Positions 1 through 7,927 of a stretch of 64,000 nt of DNA are shown here, piece after piece (position 1 is the stretch's first letter; the number at the start of each line of letters is the position of its first letter). Under the pieces are notes generated by a model, which was given only the letters and a program-made list of their open reading frames with translations, was not told the DNA's origin and made no database searches. The DNA is from Yoonia maritima (GTDB lineage: Bacteria > Pseudomonadota > Alphaproteobacteria > Rhodobacterales > Rhodobacteraceae): contig NZ_PKFN01000008.1 in the NCBI RefSeq assembly GCF_002933395.1, forward strand, positions 310,001 through 374,000, written 5' to 3'. The translations under genes were made by a program, and so were the position numbers.

Positions 1-443
1 ATCACTGGGATACCGTTCGTTTCAACTGCATCCGTGCGAAGCTTCCAATTCGCCAAGGCACGTTGGGACCATACACACTTAACGCATATGCTGGGCCATT
101 CACAGGAAACGCGACTTATCTGCTTCACAAGGGCGTTGCAGAACGGCTGTTGCCAAATTTGTGGCCACAAACTCGAGCATTTGACCATGAACTGAACCGG
201 TTCTTCAAACATGACTTTCGACAAATGGGACTTGAACCATTTTCAAGCCATGTTGATGACGGCGACGTAAGTTCGATCACCGGGGCCAATTTCGGCTTAG
301 TTAACAAATTCAAATGGTACAAACGTTTACCACATTACCGGCTCAAGGCCGCAAACTACATTCGCCGCGCTTGGTGGTTGATAAAACAACGCCGCATCAG
401 GCCGAGCTCTCGGCCTCTCAAGCTAAACATTCCCCCCAAATAG
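1..443 (+). CDS. Glycosyltransferase family 25-like protein, 3' part only
   Basis: The reading frame is open from the left edge of the window (codons begin at base 3) and ends at a TAG-type stop by 443, so the N-terminus lies outside. The visible 146 or so residues resemble the C-terminal half of family 25 glycosyltransferases used in lipopolysaccharide or capsule synthesis: a segment with AYAGPFTGNATYLLHKG, matching the usual small-residue/aromatic 'G-A-Y-x-x-S-x-x-G' stretch, then a leucine-proline element and a D-H-E-L element where the family has its late acidic residues. The end is basic (several Arg/Lys). A TTG at 63 could be read as a start but the homology continues upstream of it, so it is internal. 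It lies just upstream of a second glycosyltransferase, suggesting a surface-glycan locus that extends left. Family assignment is by resemblance of a fragment. Confidence 0.6.
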   Translation, partial: HWDTVRFNCIRAKLPIRQGTLGPYTLNAYAGPFTGNATYLLHKGVAERLLPNLWPQTRAFDHELNRFFKHDFRQMGLEPFSSHVDDGDVSSITGANFGLVNKFKWYKRLPHYRLKAANYIRRAWWLIKQRRIRPSSRPLKLNIPPK

Positions 444-460
444 GATGTCATCCTTCCATA

Positions 461-1588
461 ATGGCCAAACTCTTGCTTAGCAAAATTTACACTCTCGCAA
501 GCCTGCGCGCGCCCCACAGCGCGTTTGGCACAAGGGGCCTGCCGCGCGGAACAGAAGTGCAGGATAAAGCATTCTGGGATGGATACGACAACAACACACT
601 CATTTATGACTGTGTGTGGATGCCAACCCAAGGGTGCGTACGGCTAGTTATGCCGAAGCTTCTAGACTTTAAAAAAACGCTGCTTAGTGCTGATATCAAA
701 GTCGACGACACATCAATTCAGTATCGCCTTAGCGAGAATTTGAAATTCGACACGCTAGATCTGCCCTGCGATGCAATCGGTTCAACCCTATCCATTCAAA
801 TTGAAAAAGAACGTTTAACTCTTCCGGTAAACCCTGCCAACTACAGCCGCTATGACGGATGTAACGTATTGTATACGCAGATTAAAAATGATGATCTGAA
901 CTGGGTTTACGACTGGGGCCTTGCACATCAGCGCAATCACGGCGTCGATGCCATTTTGATCGCTGATAACGGTAGTACTGCATACAGCAGCGAAGATCTG
1001 CGGCGAACGTTGGCACGCATTCCCGGCCTGAAGGTCGCAGACGTATTGACCGCACCACACAGCCACGGCGCGCATCACACAACCTGCACTGGCGCGGGCA
1101 GTACTAAGTTTTTACAGCCCGCACTCCTTAATCTTGCCCGAGATCGCTTTTTAGCCAAAGCCCGCGCTGTGTTGCTTTGTGATGTCGACGAATTGGTTCA
1201 TGAACCCAATAATCGCAGCATATTTGACGCAGTTGTCGCGTCCCCCCTCAAATACAAAAGCTTCAACGGAGTTTGGCGTTACGCACAAAGCTCAAAAGGG
1301 CAAATCCATCATAGCGATCACATTTTTGCTCGTGACAGCGACCGTAAGTGCCCAACAAAGTACTGCATCGTACCGGACAGTCGATTGGGCCGGATGACAT
1401 GGGGTGTTCACAGTCTTGAAAAGATCAATCGTCACATATTCAAGCCATTTAACAGTTTTCAATTCTATCATTGCAAACAGATCAGTACGTCATGGAAGTC
1501 CAATCGCAATGCGCCTCTCGCTGCAGACGGCCTGATTGATCAGGATACGCAAAATTTTATGAACAGCACATTTCAGCCCGAGGCTTAG
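461..1588 (+). CDS. Glycosyltransferase family 2-like protein (GT2_4 type)
   Basis: 375 residues from the ATG at 461, chosen because the open frame back to 314 would overlap the upstream gene by 130 bases. About 110 residues of poorly conserved N-terminus precede a segment typical of the family-2 subgroup often called Glyco_tranf_2_4: an 'IKNDDLNWVYDWGLAHQ' entry (near residue 145), ILIADNGST (a nucleotide-sugar-binding type beta strand and D-N-G), and LLCDVDELV (a D-x-D-E metal/sugar-nucleotide motif near 235). The tail contains W, H and K residues common in this group. It probably transfers a sugar to a cell-surface glycan; donor and acceptor cannot be read. It is 17 bases after a family-25 glycosyltransferase on the same strand and is followed by a weakly AT-rich gap before nasT. 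Confidence 0.7.
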   Translation: MAKLLLSKIYTLASLRAPHSAFGTRGLPRGTEVQDKAFWDGYDNNTLIYDCVWMPTQGCVRLVMPKLLDFKKTLLSADIKVDDTSIQYRLSENLKFDTLDLPCDAIGSTLSIQIEKERLTLPVNPANYSRYDGCNVLYTQIKNDDLNWVYDWGLAHQRNHGVDAILIADNGSTAYSSEDLRRTLARIPGLKVADVLTAPHSHGAHHTTCTGAGSTKFLQPALLNLARDRFLAKARAVLLCDVDELVHEPNNRSIFDAVVASPLKYKSFNGVWRYAQSSKGQIHHSDHIFARDSDRKCPTKYCIVPDSRLGRMTWGVHSLEKINRHIFKPFNSFQFYHCKQISTSWKSNRNAPLAADGLIDQDTQNFMNSTFQPEA

Positions 1589-1720
1589 GGCATGAACCGC
1601 TCCGCTTAAAAGCACGCCACATCGCTTAAAATTTCAACTTTTAAATTATAATACCATTCACCCAAAAGCATTTCCCCCGATGCGGCTTATCTCTTTTCCT
1701 CTTCGCTGCTAGCAGGTGCT

Positions 1721-2305
1721 ATGGATGTCGCCTTGAAAATTTTGGTTGTTGAACCTGACGCTGCGCGCGCGCAAGATATTATTGACGCGTTAAAAGACGG
1801 TGGTTGGGGGAATGTATTTATCGTCTCTGACATTTCGGCGCTTGCCCCTAAGCTGACAGAGATCGACCCTGATATTGTGCTGATCGACATCGCCCACCCT
1901 GATCGGGATACTTTGGAACATATCGGGGCAATATCGCATGCCAAGGCGCGCCCTGTCGCAATGTTCGTGGACAGATCAGATGCGGATCTTACACAGGCGG
2001 CGATCACTGCGGGGCTGAGCGCCTATGTTGTTGACGGACTGCAGAAAAACCGCATTAAGCCAGTTTTGGAAACCGCAATCGCGCGCTTCAAAATGGTCGA
2101 ACAAATGCGCCGTGAACTTGACGCAGCAAAGCAGGCACTAACGGACCGTAAAACAATTGATCGCGCCAAGGGGCTGTTGATGAACGCGCGCAATATAAAT
2201 GAAGAAGACGCATATAGCCTGCTACGCAAAACTGCGATGGACCAAGGCCGCAAGGTCATCGATGTCGCCCATGCGCTTGTCACAGCCGCGGATTTATTGG
2301 GATGA
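1721..2305 (+). CDS. nasT: NasT, ANTAR-domain RNA-binding antiterminator of nitrate assimilation
   Basis: 194 residues: an N-terminal receiver-like domain (1-125), a short coiled-coil linker (about 126-140) and a C-terminal ANTAR domain (about 140-190, with D-R-A-K-G-L-L-M and the A-Y-x-x-L-R helix). The receiver keeps the acceptor-type Asp in VLIDIAHP, but the conserved Lys is replaced (YVVDGL), as is usual for NasT. Known role: NasT binds paired hairpins in the leader of nitrate genes and prevents termination; NasS holds it inactive until nitrate or nitrite is bound. Its stop overlaps the nasS start by ATGA, so the two are translationally coupled. The likely target is the leader at 3478-3724. 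Confidence 0.93.
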   Translation: MDVALKILVVEPDAARAQDIIDALKDGGWGNVFIVSDISALAPKLTEIDPDIVLIDIAHPDRDTLEHIGAISHAKARPVAMFVDRSDADLTQAAITAGLSAYVVDGLQKNRIKPVLETAIARFKMVEQMRRELDAAKQALTDRKTIDRAKGLLMNARNINEEDAYSLLRKTAMDQGRKVIDVAHALVTAADLLG

Positions 2306-3477
2306 CAATACACGAAGTAAAATGCGGCTTTCTTCCACTGATAGACGCAGCGCCGTTAATTATAGCCCGAGAGCTACGGTTTGCACACGATGAAGGCATT
2401 GAGCTGCAGTTAATCCGACAGCCATCATGGTCCGCATTGCGTGATCTTTTGGCACTTGGTCAAATTGATGCGGCACATATGCTGTCACCGATGCCACTCG
2501 CCATGACATTAGGGCAAAGCGGCATGCCAACAGCCGTCGATGCGCTAATGGTGCTATCTGTGAATGGCACCGTCATTGGGGTATCGCAAAGCCTTGCACG
2601 GGACATGGAGAAAACAGGCTGGACCGCTGATTTTTCCAGCCCAGCCCCTGCTGCAACGGCATTGTTTGGCTCAAAACGAAAAATCATCCGGATCGGCATC
2701 CCCTTTCCTTTTTCGATGCACCGTATGCTGTTGGAACACTGGCTGTCGGCGCATCCTTCATTCCGAAGCAACCGTGTCGAAATTATAACCGTTCCACCGC
2801 CTCGCATGGCCGATGCCGTCGCAAACGGGACGCTCGATATGTTTTGCGTGGGCGAACCGTGGGGCACGGCGGCCGTTCAACAAGGGGTCGCCGAACTGAT
2901 CCTTCCTGGGTCCGCCATTTGGCAATTCGCACCAGAAAAAGTACTGGGCGCAACCCATGATTGGGTTGAACAGCATCCTGACGCCAGCCGTGGCTTAGTC
3001 CGCGCCATCTACCGCGCGACGCGCTGGCTTGATCAGCCAACCAATAAGCCCCTCGCAGTCGAAATCTTGGCACGCAGCCAACATATCGATCTCCCACACG
3101 AAGCGATTGACCCCGCAATTTCAGGCCAAATTGTCCGCCGCAAAGGTACGCCACCAATCAGCCCTGACCATTTTTTATTCTTCCAAAAAAATGCGGGCAA
3201 TTTTCCTTGGCGCAGTCAGGCAGCTTGGATCGCGGAACGGATAGCGGCCTGGGGTGGACTGGATCACGAGGACGCGGTGCGTCGCGGGATGGCTTGCTTT
3301 CGTAGTGATTTATACCGCGAATATCTTGGCCCGCTTGGAATCGACATGCCCGGAGCATCCGTAAAAGTCGAAGGCGCACTTCGTGCATCCACCGCCGTTT
3401 CATCGACGGCAGGCCAAATGATTCTGGGACCCGACGCATTCTTTGATGGCGCGATATTCGACTTCGACACGCAATAG
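2302..3477 (+). CDS. nasS: NasS, cytoplasmic nitrate/nitrite sensor
   Basis: 391 residues of the NrtA/NasF nitrate-binding fold (periplasmic-binding-protein type) but with no signal peptide, so it stays in the cytoplasm. Motifs shared with the transporter component at 3725 include GFLPLIDAAPLIIA near the N-terminus, GQIDAAHMLSPMPLA, the VPPPRMADAVANG region and FCVGEPWG. Known role: NasS binds NasT and releases it when nitrate or nitrite is present. It overlaps nasT by four bases. The gene is followed directly by the regulatory leader of nrtA, so a single nasTS transcript could also read into the importer operon. Confidence 0.92.
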   Translation: MTIHEVKCGFLPLIDAAPLIIARELRFAHDEGIELQLIRQPSWSALRDLLALGQIDAAHMLSPMPLAMTLGQSGMPTAVDALMVLSVNGTVIGVSQSLARDMEKTGWTADFSSPAPAATALFGSKRKIIRIGIPFPFSMHRMLLEHWLSAHPSFRSNRVEIITVPPPRMADAVANGTLDMFCVGEPWGTAAVQQGVAELILPGSAIWQFAPEKVLGATHDWVEQHPDASRGLVRAIYRATRWLDQPTNKPLAVEILARSQHIDLPHEAIDPAISGQIVRRKGTPPISPDHFLFFQKNAGNFPWRSQAAWIAERIAAWGGLDHEDAVRRGMACFRSDLYREYLGPLGIDMPGASVKVEGALRASTAVSSTAGQMILGPDAFFDGAIFDFDTQ

Positions 3478-3724
3478 CGATGAAAAATTGTGCAAATGCT
3501 GTACCGCAGCATTATGCGCCGTTCCGCCGCGAACATCGACTTGAATACCCCGACACAAAAGCCATGATGGACCTAACAAAGACAATGGCGTCTTTTAAAT
3601 GTCTCCACCGATTGGCGACAAATTAATTTGAGCAAAGCCGCTCGATACCTCTGCGCAATCCTCCCTGCGTAGATTTATCGGGCGGCTTTTTTCATTGCCG
3701 CGTTACACGGAAAGGACCGCGAAT
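3478..3724 (+). promoter_or_regulatory. Leader of the nitrate operon with ANTAR-type hairpins
   Basis: This 247-base gap between nasS and nrtA has no gene but is rich in secondary structure. A strong hairpin lies at 3490-3519 (7-base-pair core, loop TACCG, plus a lower stem with a bulged A). At 3578-3595 AAAGAC and GTCTTT flank the six-base loop AATGGC, which has A at position 1 and G at position 4, the signature of ANTAR-protein targets. At 3600-3620 a second stem (TGTC/GACA, then CC/GG) closes a loop starting ACCGAT, again A1 and G4, although the loop is seven bases or closes by an A-T pair. A terminator follows at 3634-3692. This is the arrangement expected for NasT antitermination; base pairing was worked out by eye. 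Confidence 0.75.
3634..3692 (+). terminator. Leader terminator upstream of nrtA
   Basis: AAAGCCGCTCGAT (3634-3646) pairs with ATCGGGCGGCTTT (3677-3689) in a 13-base-pair stem with one G-U pair, followed by six T (3687-3692). Inside, TCTGCGCA (3650-3657) and TGCGTAGA (3666-3673) form a second stem. It sits before the nrtA start rather than after a gene, so it is an attenuator, presumably overridden by NasT. Confidence 0.85.
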
Positions 3725-5095
3725 ATGCTTAAGACCCTCCCACTTGCGCTGACAGCCAGCATTCTTCTTGGCACCACTGCCATTGGTCAAACCCTTGACC
3801 TAGAAAAAGAGGACCTGACGTTTGGCTTTATCAAACTGACAGATATGGCACCTTTGGCTGTTGCCTATGAAAACGGCTATTTCGAAGACGAAGGCCTGTA
3901 CGTCACACTTGAGGCACAAGCGAACTGGAAAGTTCTGCTGGATGGCGTCATCGACGGCCAGCTAGACGGAGCGCATATGCTTGCAGGTCAACCATTGGCC
4001 GCGACAATCGGTTTTGGTACCGAAGCACATATCATCACACCGTTTTCTATGGATTTGAACGGCAACGGTATTACTGTTTCCAACGAAATCTGGGAACAGA
4101 TGAAACCAAACGTGCCCCTGATGGACGATGGTCGTCCACAGCACCCAATCAGCGCAAGCGCCCTGGCACCCGTTGTTGAAGACTACAAAGACCAAGGTAT
4201 CCCATTCAACATGGGCATGGTTTTCCCCGTTTCTACGCACAACTATGAACTGCGTTACTGGCTTGCCGCAGGCGGGCTAGAGCCGGGTTACTATTCAACT
4301 GACGACATCAGCGGCCAGATTGGCGCTGACGTGCTGCTGTCTGTGACACCTCCTCCTCAGATGCCGGCCACTCTCGAAGCGGGTACAATCTTTGGTTACT
4401 GCGTTGGTGAGCCATGGAACCAAGCGGCCGTATTCAAAGGCATCGGCGTTCCAGTGATCACCGATTATGAGCTTTGGAAGAACAACCCTGAAAAAGTGTT
4501 CGGCCTGTCAGCTGAATTCGCAGAAGAGAACCCGAATACCACATTGGCTCTGACCAAGGCGCTGATCCGGGCTGCTATCTGGCTGGATGAAAACGACAAC
4601 GCCAACCGCGAAGAAGCCGTGGAAATTCTGGCGCGCTCTGAATACGTCGGTGCAGACGCCGAAGTAATCGCGAACTCGATGACTGGTACGTTTGAATACG
4701 AAAAAGGCGACGTTCGCGAAGTGCCTGATTTCAACGTGTTCTTCCGCTACAACGCGACTTACCCGTTCTATTCAGACGCTATCTGGTACCTGACCCAAAT
4801 GCGGCGCTGGGGCCAAATCGCGGAGCCTAAGACCGACGAATGGTTCATTGAGACAGCCCAAGACGTCTACCGTCCTGACATCTACCTCGAAGCAGCACGC
4901 CTGCTGGTCGACGAAGGCATGGCGGACGAGGCTGATTTCCCATGGGACAGCGACGGCTTCAAAGCACCAACACCTGCTGAGGATATCATCGACGGCATTG
5001 CCTACGATGGCCGCACACCAAACGCTTATCTGGACAGCCTGCCTATTGGCCTCAAGGGCGAACAGATCATCGTCGGTAATGAAATCCAAGGCTAA
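3725..5095 (+). CDS. nrtA: Nitrate ABC transporter, periplasmic nitrate-binding protein
   Basis: 456 residues from the ATG at 3725, preceded by AAAGGA; the longer frame from 3695 would start inside the leader stem. It begins with a signal peptide ([16 protein letters not shown], cleavage near TAIGQ) and continues as an NrtA/NasF nitrate-binding protein: [21 protein letters not shown], a [11 protein letters not shown] segment, [14 protein letters not shown], and [12 protein letters not shown], the region that forms the nitrate pocket in NrtA. It delivers nitrate from the periplasm to NrtB. It is a paralogue of the neighbouring cytoplasmic sensor NasS. A strong intercistronic hairpin follows it. 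Confidence 0.94.
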   Translation: MLKTLPLALTASILLGTTAIGQTLDLEKEDLTFGFIKLTDMAPLAVAYENGYFEDEGLYVTLEAQANWKVLLDGVIDGQLDGAHMLAGQPLAATIGFGTEAHIITPFSMDLNGNGITVSNEIWEQMKPNVPLMDDGRPQHPISASALAPVVEDYKDQGIPFNMGMVFPVSTHNYELRYWLAAGGLEPGYYSTDDISGQIGADVLLSVTPPPQMPATLEAGTIFGYCVGEPWNQAAVFKGIGVPVITDYELWKNNPEKVFGLSAEFAEENPNTTLALTKALIRAAIWLDENDNANREEAVEILARSEYVGADAEVIANSMTGTFEYEKGDVREVPDFNVFFRYNATYPFYSDAIWYLTQMRRWGQIAEPKTDEWFIETAQDVYRPDIYLEAARLLVDEGMADEADFPWDSDGFKAPTPAEDIIDGIAYDGRTPNAYLDSLPIGLKGEQIIVGNEIQG

Positions 5096-5106
5096 CGCAA
5101 CATAAC

Positions 5107-5131
5107 GCCCTACCCCGCTTTGGGGTGGGGC
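5107..5131 (+). other. Intercistronic hairpin between nrtA and nrtB
   Basis: GCCCTACCCC (5107-5116) pairs with GGGGTGGGGC (5122-5131) through a ten-base-pair stem with one G-U pair and loop GCTTT. No T run follows, so it is unlikely to terminate strongly. Such hairpins after binding-protein genes commonly protect the upstream message and allow more binding protein than permease to be made. Confidence 0.65.
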
Positions 5132-5169
5132 ACCTCACTTGCCCTAACAGACCACAGGACAACAGCATC

Positions 5170-6243
5170 ATGACCGCAATCGACCCAGATACCCTTGACG
5201 CAGAAGCACGCCGCGCGCGCCTGTTCACAAGGATCAACAAGGCAGACGCATGGTTCCAAGTTTTGGGCCTGTCATGGGTAACCCCCATTCTCAAAGCCGT
5301 CGCAGGCGACAACCCACGCGCCCAGTTTTCCGAAATTTGGCGTCTGTTGGGTGTGCCGATCCTTGCGATTGGTATTTTCCTTGTGGCTTGGGGCACGCTT
5401 GCGCCAAAGGTACAAACATCCCTTGGTGCGATCCCCGGGCCTGCGGCCGTGTGGGAACAGGTCGGCAACCTGCACGCTGACGCTATCCGCGAAGGCGAAA
5501 AAGAAGTCGCATTCTATGAACGCCAAGACGCGCGCAACGCTGAACACATCGCCAACGGCGACATGGATAAGGTTCGTGATCGCCCCTACACTGGCAAACC
5601 AACGTACTACGACCAAATCTGGACCTCGATAAAAACGGTATTCTTTGGCTTCTTGATTGCGTCAATCGTTGCAATCCCACTGGGGATCATGGCGGGCCTT
5701 AGCCCGACGGCGAACGCAGCAATCAACCCAATGATCCAGATCTTTAAACCTGTTTCACCACTCGCTTGGTTGCCGATTGTGACGATGGTTGTCTCAGCCG
5801 TCTACGCAACCAATGACGGTATGTTCTCAAAATCGTTCCTTGTGTCTGCGATTACCGTTACCCTTTGTTCACTTTGGCCAACGCTGATCAACACCGCATT
5901 GGGTGTGGCAAGCATCGACAAAGACCTCGTGTCCGTTTCCAAAGTTCTGAAAATGAACACCTACACAAAGATCACCAAGCTGGTGCTACCTTCGGCGCTG
6001 CCGCTGATCTTTACAGGTCTTCGCCTGTCACTGGGTGTTGGCTGGATGGTGCTGATTGCCGCAGAAATGCTGGCGCAGAACCCCGGTCTTGGCAAATTCG
6101 TCTGGGATGAATTCCAAAACGGCTCGTCACAGTCGCTTGCTAAAATCATGGTTGCCGTTCTGACCATCGGGATCATCGGGTTCATGCTCGACCGGGTCAT
6201 GTACGCCCTGCAATCCATGTTCACATTCACAGAGCAGCGGTAA
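5170..6243 (+). CDS. nrtB: Nitrate ABC transporter permease
   Basis: 357 residues from the ATG at 5170 (AGGACAACAGC precedes it). One membrane segment near residues 60-80 is followed by a hydrophilic stretch of about 75 residues, then the BPD_transp_1 permease core with five or so hydrophobic segments (FFGFLIASIVAIPLGIMAG, the LAWLPIVTMVVSAVY and PLIFTGLRLSLGVGWMVLI regions). The coupling loop has the G-V-A-S-I-D-K type sequence that contacts the ATPases. It forms the membrane channel for nitrate, working with nrtA and the fused ATPase 4 bases downstream. The core matches NrtB/NasE/SsuC-type permeases; nitrate specificity comes from the locus. Confidence 0.93.
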   Translation: MTAIDPDTLDAEARRARLFTRINKADAWFQVLGLSWVTPILKAVAGDNPRAQFSEIWRLLGVPILAIGIFLVAWGTLAPKVQTSLGAIPGPAAVWEQVGNLHADAIREGEKEVAFYERQDARNAEHIANGDMDKVRDRPYTGKPTYYDQIWTSIKTVFFGFLIASIVAIPLGIMAGLSPTANAAINPMIQIFKPVSPLAWLPIVTMVVSAVYATNDGMFSKSFLVSAITVTLCSLWPTLINTALGVASIDKDLVSVSKVLKMNTYTKITKLVLPSALPLIFTGLRLSLGVGWMVLIAAEMLAQNPGLGKFVWDEFQNGSSQSLAKIMVAVLTIGIIGFMLDRVMYALQSMFTFTEQR

Positions 6244-6247
6244 GACC

Positions 6248-7924
6248 ATGAGCATTCTCAAGTTCGACAACGTCTCAAGAAGCTTTGGCGAAGGACTGCA
6301 TAAGTCTGATGTGCTCAAGAACATCGACCTCGAAGTGAAAGAGGGCGAATTCCTAGTCCTCCTTGGTTTTTCCGGCACCGGTAAAACCACTTTAATCAAC
6401 CTGATGGCAGGGCTGGAACAGCCCACATCTGGAAAGGTCACCTTCAAAGAAGCGCCCATTACAGGCCCCGGCCCGGAACGCGGCGTGATCTTTCAGAACT
6501 ATTCGCTGATGCCGTGGCTGACGGTAGCGGGCAACGTGCAGCTTGCACTTGATAGCGTGTTCCCAAAGATGCCTAAGGCTGAAAAGGCCGAAAAAGTTGC
6601 CCATTACGTCAAAATGGTTGGGCTTGGTCATGCGATGGGACGTCGCCCTGCTGAATTGTCCGGCGGTATGCGGCAACGTGTGAACGTCGCGCGCGCGTTG
6701 GCCATGAACCCAGAGGTTCTGTTGCTGGACGAACCACTGTCCGCGCTTGATGCGCTGACACGTGCGAACCTCGCGGATGAAATCGAACACATCTGGGAAG
6801 CCGACAAAAAGACCTGCGTTCTGATCACCAACGACGTGGACGAAGCCATTGTTCTGGCCGACCGGATCATCGCCCTGAACCCTGATGGCACGCTTGGCGA
6901 TGAATTCAGCGTCGATATTCCGCGCCCACGCGACCGGACCGAAATGAACAACCATGATGGTTTCAAGAAACTGCGTGCGTCAGTCACGAAATACCTGATG
7001 GACAAAGGCATCGCGTCCAAGGTCGAAGGCACACGCCTCTTGCCAGATGTCACGCCGATCCATAGTGTACCAGCCGCCGTTGCCAAAGCCCAAGAAAGCG
7101 TCCGCGACGAAGGTTTTCTGACGTTCTCGAAGCTGCATAAAATTTACCCCACCCCAAAGGGTCCCCTGACTGTGGTCGAAGACTTTGACCTCAAGGTAAA
7201 CAAAGGTGAATTCATCAGCCTCATCGGGCATTCGGGCTGTGGTAAATCCACCGTGTTGACAATGGCCGCAGGACTAAACCCGATTTCAAAGGGTGCGATC
7301 CGTCTTGATGGTTGGGACGTGCAAGGTGCCGACCCAGAGCGCGCTGTTGTGTTCCAATCGCCCAATCTTTTCCCTTGGCTCACAGCCAAAGAAAATGTCG
7401 CGATTGGTGTCGACAAGGTCTACCCCAAAGCGTCCCAAGCGGAACGCCAAGACGTTGTCGAATACTATCTTGAACGCGTTGGTCTGGCCGACAGCATGGA
7501 TAAATCCGCCGTCAGCATGTCAAACGGCATGAAGCAGCGCGTCGGTATCGCCCGCGCCTTTGCTTTGTCTCCCAAACTGCTGCTGTTGGATGAACCATTC
7601 GGGATGCTCGACAGCCTGACCCGTTGGGAACTTCAAGAAGTGTTGATGGAAGTCTGGTCGCGCACCAAGGTCACCGCGATCTGCGTGACCCACGACGTGG
7701 ACGAGGCGATCTTGCTTGCTGACCGCGTGGTGATGATGACCAACGGCCCGCAGGCAACCATCGGTAAAATCACCGACGTCAAACTGCCGCGCCCACGGAC
7801 ACGCAAGGCGCTACTTGAACACCCCGATTACTACACCTACCGCCAAGAGGTTCTGGATTTCCTTGAGGAATACGAACACGGCGCCAAGCCGAAACCAAAG
7901 CCACAATCGATAGCAGCGGAGTAA
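6248..7924 (+). CDS. Fused double ATPase of the nitrate ABC transporter
   Basis: 558 residues with two ATPase domains. Domain 1: Walker A GFSGTGKTT (40-48), signature LSGGM (137-141), Walker B ending DE (161-162) and, where the switch histidine should be, Asn195 (ITNDVDEA). Domain 2: Walker A GHSGCGKST (327-335), signature MSNGM (424-428, one Gly replaced by Asn), Walker B DE (448-449), switch His482 (VTHDVDEA). In an ABC dimer the Walker motifs of one half pair with the signature of the other, so both departures fall in one composite site, leaving one canonical and one degenerate site. It corresponds to NrtC and NrtD ATPase domains joined, without the NrtC regulatory domain. It powers nitrate import with nrtA and nrtB. 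Confidence 0.92.
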   Translation: MSILKFDNVSRSFGEGLHKSDVLKNIDLEVKEGEFLVLLGFSGTGKTTLINLMAGLEQPTSGKVTFKEAPITGPGPERGVIFQNYSLMPWLTVAGNVQLALDSVFPKMPKAEKAEKVAHYVKMVGLGHAMGRRPAELSGGMRQRVNVARALAMNPEVLLLDEPLSALDALTRANLADEIEHIWEADKKTCVLITNDVDEAIVLADRIIALNPDGTLGDEFSVDIPRPRDRTEMNNHDGFKKLRASVTKYLMDKGIASKVEGTRLLPDVTPIHSVPAAVAKAQESVRDEGFLTFSKLHKIYPTPKGPLTVVEDFDLKVNKGEFISLIGHSGCGKSTVLTMAAGLNPISKGAIRLDGWDVQGADPERAVVFQSPNLFPWLTAKENVAIGVDKVYPKASQAERQDVVEYYLERVGLADSMDKSAVSMSNGMKQRVGIARAFALSPKLLLLDEPFGMLDSLTRWELQEVLMEVWSRTKVTAICVTHDVDEAILLADRVVMMTNGPQATIGKITDVKLPRPRTRKALLEHPDYYTYRQEVLDFLEEYEHGAKPKPKPQSIAAE

Positions 7925-7927
7925 ACC

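Noticed and set aside
1589..1720. Sigma-54 promoter for the nitrate genes
   Set aside because: No GG and GC pair with the required ten-base spacing was found here or in the leader at 3478-3724.
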